NCBI GenBank assembly: GCA_017421945.1
Contig: JAFOHD010000002.1
Span: 1 to 38,683 of the forward strand
Direction of reading: 5' to 3'
Origin: Alistipes sp.
GTDB lineage: Bacteria > Bacteroidota > Bacteroidia > Bacteroidales > Rikenellaceae
DNA: 38,683 nucleotides
In this document: positions 15,864 through 24,386 of the stretch, piece after piece
Layout of the letters: each line of letters starts with the position of its first letter
Position numbering within the stretch: position 1 is the first letter of the stretch
The notes under the pieces: generated by a model
What the model was told of the DNA's origin: nothing
What the model saw: only the letters and a program-made list of their open reading frames with translations
The model's database searches: none
Translations under genes and position numbers: made by a program

Positions 15864-16529
15864 ATGGGTGTAATCGGCATATTGGGTTGGATTGTGCAGG
15901 CACGTCTGCAATCGGTCTTTGCCAAGTACTCGCAAGTGCCATTCCCCGGCATGCTCACAGGTGCCGAGGTGGCAGCCAAGATGTTGCGTGACAACAACGT
16001 ACACAATGTGAAGATAACCCATGTGGCAGGACAGCTGACCGACCACTTCAACCCCGCAACCATGACGGTGAACCTCAGCGACAGCGTCTATTCATCACGC
16101 AGCATTGCTGCGGCGGCGGTGGCATGTCACGAGTGTGGTCACGCCATTCAGCACGCCCAGGGCTACGCTCCGCTTGTCCTGCGCTCGGCATTGGTGCCTG
16201 TGGTGAACTTCTCGTCAAGCATGGCTACATGGGTAATCATAGCAGGTATAGCGATGATGGCTGCCGGCCTGGGCAGCACAGTCTGCTGGATAGGTATCGC
16301 AATGATTGCCATGTCGGCAGTATTCTCAATCGTCACCCTGCCCGTAGAGTACAACGCCTCGGAGCGCGCTTTGGCATGGCTGGAGTCGAGCCGCACGCTG
16401 CAAGGGGTGCAGCTTGAGCAGGCAAAGGAGTCGCTGCGCTGGGCAGCACGCACATATTTGGTGGCAGCCCTGAGTGCCATAGCCACAGTGCTTTACTACG
16501 TAGCAATGATATCACGCAGAAATGACTAA
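15864..16529 (+). CDS. YugP-type zinc metallopeptidase (membrane)
   Basis: The protein has about 221 residues and belongs to the YugP/zinc metallopeptidase 2 family. The active site reads AAAVACHECGHAIQHAQGYAP, with HECGH as HExxH. The N terminus (GVIGILGWIVQARLQSVFAK YSQVP, split here) gives one membrane helix followed by the conserved QARLQ and YSQVP region; two or three further membrane helices follow the active site. An N terminus somewhat longer than this is usual in relatives; the reading frame is open upstream only to a TGA at 15834-15836, so I start at the ATG (a TTG lies one codon earlier). The gene overlaps the SGNH gene by eight bases. Its substrate is unknown; membrane-protein quality control is a plausible role. 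Confidence 0.85.
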   Translation: MGVIGILGWIVQARLQSVFAKYSQVPFPGMLTGAEVAAKMLRDNNVHNVKITHVAGQLTDHFNPATMTVNLSDSVYSSRSIAAAAVACHECGHAIQHAQGYAPLVLRSALVPVVNFSSSMATWVIIAGIAMMAAGLGSTVCWIGIAMIAMSAVFSIVTLPVEYNASERALAWLESSRTLQGVQLEQAKESLRWAARTYLVAALSAIATVLYYVAMISRRND

Positions 16530-18186
16530 ACACAACAAAGACTTCGCGCTGCACGGCTGGAAGGTTATATCGACAACGCTTGCGGTGTTGATTCTCCTGA
16601 GCTTCATCCCCCCTATTGAGGCGGGGAGTATATCGTTGCGCCGTGCGAGTGTGATTTCCGACCTGCTGCCACCCGAGCAAGACTTATTGGAGCAGAGTCC
16701 CGAACTGCAACCCGAGATAGATGTTGAGGAGTTTGAGGTAGATTTGGAAATGGTTGCCGAACAGGTGCAGCAGACTACACGAAACTCTTCACCCACGGGA
16801 CAGGCCACATCGGCATCGTGGGAGGGTATCTTTGACGAGCAGCCCTCGGGAGGGGAGTATATCGCGCTGGGCGACAGCCTGCCCTCGATTGAGGAGTTGC
16901 CCGTGGCCGACTTCTCGGAGATTCTGCCTGCCGACTCTCTCATAATTGAGATTGAGGACTTTACGCAGGAGGAGCAGAGTGCCATGCAGCAATTCTACGA
17001 CAAGTTGCTTGGCGGCAAGCAGCAGGTGAGAATAGCCTTCATGGGAGACTCGTTTGTCGAGGGTGACATCCTCACCGCCGACCTGCGCGAGTTGTTGCAG
17101 GATACTTTCTCGGGCGGTGGCGTGGGCTACACACCCATAGCTTCGCCATTCACGGGCTTCCGCCAGACAATAAAGACCTCATCGAAGGGGTGGACACCCT
17201 ACAACATCATGCAACGCAAGTCCACACCCGCACCCTACGCCGACGACTTCTTCGTGTCGGGATGGGTGGCAAAGGCTTCGGAGGGTGCTTCAACCCGCTG
17301 GGAGATGACACAGAAGCGTCGCCATGCCGACGAGTGCCGCCGCGCACGTCTGCTCTTCATCTGCCGCGAGGATGCCTCGGTGAGTGTGCGTCTGGGCGAG
17401 GATGAGGAGCGCACATTCTCGTTTGCCGCAGGCGAAGAGGTCAGACAGATAGTGGTTGAGAGCGACAGTATCACCTCGCTCGAGATGAGGGTGGTGCAGG
17501 GTGCCGCAGGCTTCACAGGCTTGGGTGCCGAGTTTGACGATGTGAAGGGTGTGGCGGTGGATAACCTCTCGGTGCGCAGCAACAACGGCCAGGCGATGTT
17601 CTGGAGCAACCCCTCAATCAACGCACAGATAAACAACATGCGAGACTACGACCTCGTGGTGCTGCAATATGGTCTGAACATCATGCAGGCCGACCGTACC
17701 AACTACTCGCTCTATGCCGAGCAGGTGGAGAAGATGATTCGCTACGTGCAGAATTGCTTCCCCAAAGCGGCGGTGATGGTGATGGGCGTGAGCGACCGCT
17801 CGCAGAAGGATGAGAACGGCATAACGCCTATGACCTCGGCCAAGGAGCTCACACGCTGGCAACGCACTGCGGCAGAGCACTGCGGAGTTACGTTCTGGGA
17901 CACATACAGGGCTATGCAACAAATGGGTGGCATGGCCACATTTGTAGCAAACGGCTGGGCAGGCAAGGACTACACCCACATAAACTACGCCGGAGGCGCA
18001 CGCATAGCACGCGAACTCTACTACGCCCTGCTGAAGGGTGCCGAGCGTTACTGCGCCGAGCTGCATGAGCGCATCGAGAAGAGCCAGCCCGTAATCTCGG
18101 AGCCGCTCACGATAGAGCCCATAAACAAGATTACGGTGGAGAAAATCACCAGCGAGCTCACAACTCCGCCCGACGAGATTTTATAA
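16522..18186 (+). CDS. Membrane-anchored SGNH/GDSL hydrolase, partner of MBOAT
   Basis: The protein has 554 residues. One membrane helix at about 14-32 is followed by an acidic, low-complexity stretch (about 45-150, rich in E, D, P, S) and then an SGNH fold: IAFMGDSFVEGD with nucleophile Ser177, the block with GLN in VVLQYGLNIM, and KDYTHINYAGG with Asp483-x-x-His486. The catalytic part faces the periplasm. SGNH proteins encoded next to MBOAT proteins transfer acetyl groups to surface or secreted polysaccharides, as AlgJ/AlgX with AlgI or PatB with PatA. The middle region between the first two blocks is long and may form a beta-rich insert. It overlaps the peptidase gene and is 9 bases from the MBOAT gene. 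Confidence 0.85.
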   Translation: MTKHNKDFALHGWKVISTTLAVLILLSFIPPIEAGSISLRRASVISDLLPPEQDLLEQSPELQPEIDVEEFEVDLEMVAEQVQQTTRNSSPTGQATSASWEGIFDEQPSGGEYIALGDSLPSIEELPVADFSEILPADSLIIEIEDFTQEEQSAMQQFYDKLLGGKQQVRIAFMGDSFVEGDILTADLRELLQDTFSGGGVGYTPIASPFTGFRQTIKTSSKGWTPYNIMQRKSTPAPYADDFFVSGWVAKASEGASTRWEMTQKRRHADECRRARLLFICREDASVSVRLGEDEERTFSFAAGEEVRQIVVESDSITSLEMRVVQGAAGFTGLGAEFDDVKGVAVDNLSVRSNNGQAMFWSNPSINAQINNMRDYDLVVLQYGLNIMQADRTNYSLYAEQVEKMIRYVQNCFPKAAVMVMGVSDRSQKDENGITPMTSAKELTRWQRTAAEHCGVTFWDTYRAMQQMGGMATFVANGWAGKDYTHINYAGGARIARELYYALLKGAERYCAELHERIEKSQPVISEPLTIEPINKITVEKITSELTTPPDEIL

Positions 18187-18195
18187 CACACAGCA

Positions 18196-19695
18196 ATGAA
18201 TCAATATCTGGCAGACCTACTTTCGCGAATAGAGACGCTGTTGCAGTACAACAGCTCGGCTCCGCTGATATTCAACAGCGGGCTTTTTCTGTTTTTGTTT
18301 GTAGGATTCCTGTCGATATACCTGCTGCTCAGGCGCACCTCCACGCTGCGAATACTCTACGTCATAGCCTTCTCGCTCTTCTTCTACTACAAGTCGAGCG
18401 GCTGGTACTTCCTGCTGCTGGTGTTTGCTGCCGTGAGCGACTACATCATAGCCCACGCCATAGCCGACACCAGAAATAAGGGCGGCAAAAAGCGTTGGGT
18501 GGCGGCCTCGGTGATGATAAACCTCGGCATGCTGGGCTATTTCAAGTACACAAACTTCTTTGTCGAGATAGCCAACAACCTCATGGGGGCGGGATTCCTC
18601 GACTTCCAGAACATATTTCTGCCTGTGGGCATATCGTTCTTCGTCTTTCAGTCGATGAGCTACACCATAGACGTGTATCGTGGTGCTATCAAGCCCCTCG
18701 ACCGATTCTCGGACTACCTCTTCTACCTCTCGTTCTTCCCGCAGCTGGTGGCGGGCCCCATCGTGCGAGCCAGAGATTTCATACCTCAGATTCGCAAGCC
18801 TGTGGAGGTGAACGAGCAGATGTTTGGCATGGCCATAGGTCTGATAATCACAGGACTTATAAAGAAAGCCATAATCTCGGACTACATATCGCTGAACTTC
18901 GTGGATAGAATCTTCGACGAGCCGGGGCTCTACTCGGGCTTCGAGTGCCTGATGGGAATCTATGGCTATGCGTTGCAGATATATTGCGACTTCTCGGGCT
19001 ACTCCGACATGGCCATCGGCATTGCCCTGCTGCTCGGCTTCCGCTTCCCCAAGAACTTCGATGCGCCCTACAAGTCGGCCACAATCACCGAGTTCTGGCG
19101 CAGGTGGCACATATCGCTCTCGAGCTGGCTGCGCGACTACCTCTACATATCGCTCGGCGGCAACCGCAAGGGTAAGCTGCGCACCTACTTCAACCTGCTG
19201 ATGACCATGGTGCTGGGAGGCTTGTGGCACGGCGCAGCCCTGAGGTTTGTGCTGTGGGGCACACTGCACGGAGTGGCTCTTGCGGTACACAAGGTGTGGA
19301 TGGCCATAGTGCCCTGGGCAAAGGCCAAAGGCGAGAATATGAACCCTCTGGTGAGGGTGCTGGGTGTGATTTTCACCTTCCACATAGTATGTCTGGGATG
19401 GTTACTGTTCCGTGCCGAGGATATGCAGACCGTGCAACTGATGATTTACCAAATTACAAACAACTTCAATGCCGCCATCATCCCGCAGTTTGTCGAGGGA
19501 TACAAGGTTGTGGTGGGGCTCATAGCCCTGGGCTATGTCATGCACTTCATACCAGCAAAGATTGACGAGAAGCTGATGCACAAGGTGGGCAGCGCGGGTT
19601 TCTGGTGGCAGGTGGCTATGCTTGTTGTGACGGCGTGGTGCGTAATGCAGATTAAGTCGAGCGACATTCAGCCCTTCATCTACTTCCAATTCTAA
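18196..19695 (+). CDS. MBOAT-family O-acyltransferase (AlgI/DltB-like)
   Basis: The protein has 499 residues and about eleven hydrophobic segments, standard for bacterial MBOAT proteins. Key sequence includes FKYTNFF, PVGISFFVFQSMSYTIDVYR, FFPQLVAGPIVRARDFIPQ, YCDFSGYSDMAIGIA, FWRRWHISLSSWLRDYLYI and GGLWHGAALRFVLWGTLHG with the catalytic histidines. This is the AlgI-type signature. It would move an acyl group, most likely acetyl, from the cytoplasm across the inner membrane, for the SGNH protein just upstream to place on a glycan. Which glycan is O-acylated is unknown; no polysaccharide gene cluster is adjacent. Confidence 0.93.
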   Translation: MNQYLADLLSRIETLLQYNSSAPLIFNSGLFLFLFVGFLSIYLLLRRTSTLRILYVIAFSLFFYYKSSGWYFLLLVFAAVSDYIIAHAIADTRNKGGKKRWVAASVMINLGMLGYFKYTNFFVEIANNLMGAGFLDFQNIFLPVGISFFVFQSMSYTIDVYRGAIKPLDRFSDYLFYLSFFPQLVAGPIVRARDFIPQIRKPVEVNEQMFGMAIGLIITGLIKKAIISDYISLNFVDRIFDEPGLYSGFECLMGIYGYALQIYCDFSGYSDMAIGIALLLGFRFPKNFDAPYKSATITEFWRRWHISLSSWLRDYLYISLGGNRKGKLRTYFNLLMTMVLGGLWHGAALRFVLWGTLHGVALAVHKVWMAIVPWAKAKGENMNPLVRVLGVIFTFHIVCLGWLLFRAEDMQTVQLMIYQITNNFNAAIIPQFVEGYKVVVGLIALGYVMHFIPAKIDEKLMHKVGSAGFWWQVAMLVVTAWCVMQIKSSDIQPFIYFQF

Positions 19696-19778
19696 CTCTC
19701 AAAACATCACAATCCTAACTACTCCTCACACACGCTCTTGTTCCATCTGCGTGCCATGCAGCGTAGGCATATCGGGCC

Positions 19779-19795
19779 ACTGCGCAGCAGTTTTT
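19779..19795 (+). terminator. Weak intrinsic terminator after MBOAT
   Basis: ACTGC (19779-19783) pairs with GCAGT (19787-19791) around GCA and runs into five Ts. The stem is short, so termination is probably partial. Confidence 0.4.
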
Positions 19796-19810
19796 ATCAC
19801 ACAGTGATAA
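19794..19810. repeat. Perfect inverted repeat TTATCAC-ACA-GTGATAA
   Basis: Seven-base arms around a three-base centre lie about 60 bases upstream of the xseA promoter. The core ATCAC-N3-GTGAT recurs at 38661-38673. It looks like a dimeric repressor or activator site. No T run follows, so it is not a terminator in its own right. Confidence 0.5.
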
Positions 19811-19871
19811 GATTGGCGTGCAGAAGGTGATTTTTGGCGGGTTTATTTTTTAATTTTCAATTTATAAATCG

Positions 19872-19879
19872 TATATTTG
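19872..19879 (+). promoter_or_regulatory. -7 element for the xseA-polA operon
   Basis: TATATTTG is a perfect -7 match 21 bases before the xseA ATG. A TTTA lies 19 bases upstream (19849-19852) as a possible -33 box. The leader would be about 15 nt. Confidence 0.65.
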
Positions 19880-19900
19880 TAGATTAGAACTATTGTAGCG

Positions 19901-21151
19901 ATGTCGCAAACTTCATCACACATAACCCTCAGGCAGTTGCAGCAGCAGATAAAGGCGGCTGTGGAACAGGCTTTGCCGCTGCCCGTGTGGGTTGTGGCCG
20001 AGGTGGCCGAGCTCAAGGTGAACTACTCGGGCCACTGCTACATGGAGCTGGTGGAGAAGAGCGAATCCTCACGTGGCGGCTCATCAACACCCACAGCGCA
20101 GGCTCGCGCAGTCATCTGGCGTAGTCAGTGGGCTATGCTGGGCCCCTACTTCCGTCAGCAGACAGGCTCGGAGCTGGCGGCGGGCATGAAGATTCTGGCC
20201 CGTGTTATGGTGTCGTACCACGAGTTGTATGGATTGTCGTTGCAGATTTCCGACATCGACGCCAGCTACACGCTGGGGGAGGTGGAGCGACAGAAGCAGC
20301 GCACCATAGCACAACTTAAGGCCGACGGAGTGTGGGATATGAACCGCGAGCAGCCTATGCCCTACCTTGTGCAGCGCATAGCCGTGGTGTCGAGTGCAGC
20401 AGCGGCGGGCTACCGCGACTTCATGAACGAGCTTAAGGCGGGAGGCTATGCCTTTAGCTGCGACCTCTACGATGCTGTGGTGCAGGGCGCGGCGGCCGAG
20501 GAGTCGATATGCGCCGCGCTGGAGGAGGTGGCCCTTAAGCAGGAGCAGTATGATGCCGTGGTGGTGATTCGCGGAGGAGGTTCGGCAAGTGATTTGAGTT
20601 GTTTCAACTCATACAGGCTCTGCTCCTATGTGGCGCAGTTCCCGTTGCCGGTGCTGACGGGCATAGGTCACGACAAGGACACGAGTGTGGCCGACATGGT
20701 GGCACACACAGCCCTGAAAACCCCCACAGCCGTGGCGGCATGGCTCACCGAGCGCATGGCACGCATCGAGGCGTGGCTCGAGGATGCTAACGTAAGGCTT
20801 AAGCAGCTGGTGGCGGCGGCGATCAAACGCGAGGAGCTACGACTGGAGCGCATGGCGGCCGAGCTGAAGATTCAGTCGGCGACCTACTGCCAGCGTGCAG
20901 CAAGCAGGCTGGAACTTAAGCTCGAGCAGGTGCAGTTGCTCGCAAGGCAGCGCATAGAGCGCGAGAAGATGCGCCTGGAGAGCATGGAACGCAGCGTGGA
21001 GGCTCTCTCACCACGCCGAATCATGGAGCTGGGATTTGCCATGGTGCGCAGCGGAGAGAAGCTGCTCAGAAGTGTGGCGGATGTCGCCGAGGGCGAGCAG
21101 ATAGAGATTATCCTCACAGATGGAACAATTAAAGCAAGAGTAGAAGAGTAA
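19901..21151 (+). CDS. xseA: Exodeoxyribonuclease VII large subunit
   Basis: The protein has 416 residues, near the family norm. The N-terminal OB-fold covers about 1-105 (VWVVAEVAELKVNYSGHCYMELVE), the catalytic domain about 125-330 with RIAVVSSAAAAGYRDFMNEL and the signature IRGGGSASDLSCFNSYRLCS followed by VLTGIGHDKDTSVADMVAH TALKTPTAVA (split here). A coiled-coil stretch at 290-385 matches the region that binds XseB. ExoVII degrades single-stranded DNA from both ends into oligonucleotides in repair. It heads the nine-gene plus-strand run, four bases before xseB. Confidence 0.95.
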   Translation: MSQTSSHITLRQLQQQIKAAVEQALPLPVWVVAEVAELKVNYSGHCYMELVEKSESSRGGSSTPTAQARAVIWRSQWAMLGPYFRQQTGSELAAGMKILARVMVSYHELYGLSLQISDIDASYTLGEVERQKQRTIAQLKADGVWDMNREQPMPYLVQRIAVVSSAAAAGYRDFMNELKAGGYAFSCDLYDAVVQGAAAEESICAALEEVALKQEQYDAVVVIRGGGSASDLSCFNSYRLCSYVAQFPLPVLTGIGHDKDTSVADMVAHTALKTPTAVAAWLTERMARIEAWLEDANVRLKQLVAAAIKREELRLERMAAELKIQSATYCQRAASRLELKLEQVQLLARQRIEREKMRLESMERSVEALSPRRIMELGFAMVRSGEKLLRSVADVAEGEQIEIILTDGTIKARVEE

Positions 21152-21155
21152 AGAT

Positions 21156-21347
21156 ATGGAGAACAAGGAATTGACATACGGCGAGGCTATAAAGGAGATT
21201 GAGCAGATAATCTCGCGCCTGAGCAGCGAGCAGACCGAAATAGAGACCCTCGCGGCCGAGCTCAAGCGTGCCACAGAGCTCATAGCACGCTGCAAGGCGC
21301 AGCTAACGGAAGTGGAAGCCTCGGTAAAGAGCCAGAGCGAGGAATAA
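21156..21347 (+). CDS. xseB: Exodeoxyribonuclease VII small subunit
   Basis: The 63-residue protein matches XseB, which coats the coiled coil of XseA. The sequence has the family pattern of two short helices: LTYGEAIKEIEQIISRLSS, then ETLAAELKRATELIARCKAQ with LTEVE. It lies four bases downstream of xseA, as expected for subunits made together. Confidence 0.92.
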   Translation: MENKELTYGEAIKEIEQIISRLSSEQTEIETLAAELKRATELIARCKAQLTEVEASVKSQSEE

Positions 21348-21363
21348 AGGGGAGGAGCAGGAT

Positions 21364-22146
21364 TTGAAACGACTGATAAAATATATACTCAACACCATCC
21401 CACGCCCCATGCTGCAACGCATGGCAGGGTGGGCGGTGCCGTTGCTCGGACTGCTCTACGTGGGACGAGGCAAGGAGTGCCCCGTGTGCGGATGTCGCAG
21501 GCGCAAGTTCCTGCCCTATGGTTATGTTGTGCAGCGCGAGAATGCCCTCTGCCCCAACTGCCTTGCGCTGGAGCGTCACCGCCTGCTGTGGCTGTGGCTG
21601 ATAAGGGAGAGCGACCTGGGGCGCGGAGCCATTGCCCTGCCGCGCATGCTGCACATAGCCCCCGAGGTTGCACTGATGCGCCGACTGCGCAAGATGTACA
21701 ACGCCACGCCCGAAAGGTATGTCACTGCCGACCTGGAGAGTCCTCTTGCCGACATGCACTTCGACATTCAGCACATACCGCTCGAAGATGAGAGTTTTGA
21801 CGCAGTAATAGCCAACCACATCCTGGAGCATGTCGAGGACGATAGGCTGGCCATGCGTGAACTGTGCCGCATAATGCGCCGTGGAGGCTGGGGAGTGATT
21901 CTCTCGCCCATAGACGAAGGGCGTGAAAGCACCTTCGAGGATGACTCCATCACAGACGAGCAGGAGCGCACACGTGTGTTCGGGCAGTATGACCACCGCC
22001 GCATATATGGGCGTGACTATGCCGACAGACTGCGTGAGGCGGGGTTTGAGGTCTATGTGATTGATTATAAGGATAGTTTTAACCATCGTGAGCAGGAGTT
22101 ATATGCCCTGCCCGACGAGAAACTATATGTTGTTCGTAAACCATAA
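21364..22146 (+). CDS. Class I SAM methyltransferase with N-terminal zinc ribbon
   Basis: The protein has 260 residues. A zinc-ribbon-like pair, CPVCGCRRR and LCPNCLALERHR, lies at about 39-72, before a methyltransferase type 11 core: MLHIAPEVALMRRL in place of the usual glycine-rich loop, YVTADLESPLADMHFD, the catalytic-loop region DAVIANHILEHVEDD, and LCRIMRRGGWGVILSPID. The start codon is TTG, supported by a good ribosome site GGGGAGGAG (21350-21358) six bases upstream; such a site is unusual in this window. The stop TAA directly abuts the ATG of rel. The substrate is unknown; similar proteins often act on cell-surface glycans or small metabolites. Confidence 0.8.
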   Translation: MKRLIKYILNTIPRPMLQRMAGWAVPLLGLLYVGRGKECPVCGCRRRKFLPYGYVVQRENALCPNCLALERHRLLWLWLIRESDLGRGAIALPRMLHIAPEVALMRRLRKMYNATPERYVTADLESPLADMHFDIQHIPLEDESFDAVIANHILEHVEDDRLAMRELCRIMRRGGWGVILSPIDEGRESTFEDDSITDEQERTRVFGQYDHRRIYGRDYADRLREAGFEVYVIDYKDSFNHREQELYALPDEKLYVVRKP

Positions 22147-24375
22147 ATGCGAGGTAGTATGAATGATGTGTTGAGAAGATATGGGTCGCTGCGCAACTAC
22201 GTTGCAACGACATTTTCGCCCACCACACAGCAGTTGGTGGACAAGGCTCTTCAGTGGGCTGAGGAGCGCATGAGAGGATATAACCGCTACGACGGCACGC
22301 CGCTGCTCGACCACGATGTGGCGGTGGCCGAGATTGTAGCCAAAGAGATAGGTCTGGGACGTAACTCCACCGTGGCAGCCATCCTACACGACGTGTTGCG
22401 CATAGCAAGCAAGGAGCATCCCGAGCAGGTGGATGAGCTCTCGCGCATAATACGCGAGGAGTTTGGCGAGCCCGTGCTGGGCATTATCGTGGGGTTGTGC
22501 AAGATATCGAACATCAAGCTCAAGCTCTCGAAAGAGCAGGCCGACGACTTCCGCGACATGATTGTCAGCTACTCGGAGGACCCACGTGTCATCCTCATCA
22601 AGCTCGCCGACCGCCTGGAGGTGATGCGCAACCTGCAGATATTCCCACCCGAGAAGCGCCGCAAGAAGAGCTGGGAGAGCATGAACCTCTATGCGCAGAT
22701 TGCCCACAAGCTGGGTTTGTATGCGCTGAAGAGCGAGCTGGAGGACCTGGCTCTGAAGTGGCTTGAGAACAAGGACTACGAATACATCTGCCGCCGCCTG
22801 GAGGAGACCGAGAGCGAGCGTCAGACCTTCATCGCCCGCTTCCTGCAACCCATCGAGGAGCATCTGCGTCAGGTGCCCGGGCTCAGCTACCACATCAAGA
22901 GCCGCACCAAGTCGATATATTCCATCTGGAACAAGATGCGCAAGCAGAACGTAGGCTTCGAGGGTGTGTACGACATATTTGCGCTGCGAATCATAATCGA
23001 CTGCCCTCCCGAGATGGAGAAGCAGCTCTGCTGGACGGTATATTCTGTTGTGAGCGACTGTTACACGCCCAACCCCAAGCGCATGCGCGACTGGGTGACC
23101 ATACCCAAGAAGAACGGCTACGAGTCGCTGCACACCACCGTATCGGCCGGGGGAGGTCGCTGGGTGGAGATACAGATACGCACCGAGCGCATGGATGCCG
23201 TGGCCGAGCGAGGTATCGCGGCACACTGGCGTTACAAGGGCGTGAACCAGGGCGGGCAGACCTCGGAGCAGTGGCTGAGTCGCCTGCGTGAGGCTCTGGA
23301 GGAGACCACGCACTCGCTCACGCAACGTTTTGATGCCAAGCCCACGTCGGGCGAGATTTTCGTCTTCACACCAAACGGCGACATACGCAAGCTGCCCGAG
23401 GGAGCAACCGTGTTGGACTTCGCCTTCGACATACACACATCGCTGGGCTCGATATGTACGGGAGGTAAGGTGAACAACCGCGCTGTGCCCATCCGCGAGG
23501 TGCTGCGCAATGGCGACATCGTGGAGGTGATGACACAGAAGAACCAAACCCCAAAGGCCGACTGGCTCTCGTTCTGCGTAACCTCGAAGGCTCGCTCGCG
23601 CATAAAGTCATACATACGTGAGGAGCAACTCAAGCACGCACGCATGGGACGTGAGGAGCTGGAGCGCAAGCTCAAGAACTGGAAGATAAACACCCCCATT
23701 GACGAGGTGGTGGCGTATCTGTGCCGCACGCTGAAGGTGCGCACGGGACGTGAGCTGCACTCGATGATTGCACTGCAAAAGATTGACTTCCCCTCAATCA
23801 AGGAGATACTGTCGCGCTGGCTCTCGGGTCAGGCCGACGAGGAGCGTCGTGCAGCAGCCGCCGAGGCCGACAAGCGCAAGGAGGAGAATAAACTCACCGA
23901 CACGCAGCCACGCCGCTCGACCGACGCACTGATAATTGACGACAGGATAAACAACATAGAGTACAAACTCGCCAAGTGTTGCAACCCCATCAAGGGCGAC
24001 TCCATATTTGGATTTGTGACCATAGCCTCGGGCATCACCATACATCGCACCGACTGCCCCAACGCGGCACGCCTGAAGGAGAACTACCCCTACCGCATAA
24101 TGGAGGCGCAGTGGCGCAGCAATGCCGACGGCTCGTTCCGTGCGACCATATCGATTGTCGCACAGGACATCCCCGGCGTTGCCAACCAGATTACCGAGGT
24201 CATAACTCGTGAGCTGAAGCTTAACATACGAGGCCTGAACTTCAACTCACGTGGCGACGGCACAGCCGCAGGCACGGTGAGTGTCGAGGTGCCAAGTGCC
24301 ACCGTGGTGGATATGCTCATACACTCCATCATGCGCATCAAGGGCGTACAACGAGCCTTTAGAATGAAAAACTAA
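22147..24375 (+). CDS. RelA/SpoT-type (p)ppGpp synthetase with degenerate hydrolase site
   Basis: The protein has 742 residues in the usual long RSH order: HD hydrolase domain (about 25-175), synthetase (230-345, with KSRTKSIYSIWNKM, YDIFALRIII, NGYESLHTTVSA and EIQIRTERMDAVAERGIAAHW), TGS (about 400-460), a helical and zinc-finger-like region (KCCNPIKGDSIFGF near 620) and ACT (about 660-742). In the HD domain Arg47, His56, His81-Asp82 and Asp155 are kept, but the residues equivalent to Rel E81, D82 and N148 are Arg85, Ile86 and Val159. Loss of these should abolish hydrolysis, so I infer a synthesis-only enzyme, with a second RSH elsewhere for degradation. It begins directly after the methyltransferase stop. 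Confidence 0.92.
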   Translation: MRGSMNDVLRRYGSLRNYVATTFSPTTQQLVDKALQWAEERMRGYNRYDGTPLLDHDVAVAEIVAKEIGLGRNSTVAAILHDVLRIASKEHPEQVDELSRIIREEFGEPVLGIIVGLCKISNIKLKLSKEQADDFRDMIVSYSEDPRVILIKLADRLEVMRNLQIFPPEKRRKKSWESMNLYAQIAHKLGLYALKSELEDLALKWLENKDYEYICRRLEETESERQTFIARFLQPIEEHLRQVPGLSYHIKSRTKSIYSIWNKMRKQNVGFEGVYDIFALRIIIDCPPEMEKQLCWTVYSVVSDCYTPNPKRMRDWVTIPKKNGYESLHTTVSAGGGRWVEIQIRTERMDAVAERGIAAHWRYKGVNQGGQTSEQWLSRLREALEETTHSLTQRFDAKPTSGEIFVFTPNGDIRKLPEGATVLDFAFDIHTSLGSICTGGKVNNRAVPIREVLRNGDIVEVMTQKNQTPKADWLSFCVTSKARSRIKSYIREEQLKHARMGREELERKLKNWKINTPIDEVVAYLCRTLKVRTGRELHSMIALQKIDFPSIKEILSRWLSGQADEERRAAAAEADKRKEENKLTDTQPRRSTDALIIDDRINNIEYKLAKCCNPIKGDSIFGFVTIASGITIHRTDCPNAARLKENYPYRIMEAQWRSNADGSFRATISIVAQDIPGVANQITEVITRELKLNIRGLNFNSRGDGTAAGTVSVEVPSATVVDMLIHSIMRIKGVQRAFRMKN

Positions 24376-24386
24376 CACATACTACT

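Noticed and set aside
18217..19383. Long open frame (388 codons) on the minus strand opposite MBOAT
   Set aside because: The composition is rich in His, Gln and Arg, as expected of an antisense shadow, with no known family and a clear gene on the other strand.
22384..23547. Long open frame (387 codons) on the minus strand opposite rel
   Set aside because: It lies fully inside a well-supported gene, lacks a recognisable domain or promoter, and is explained by the high GC of the third codon positions.
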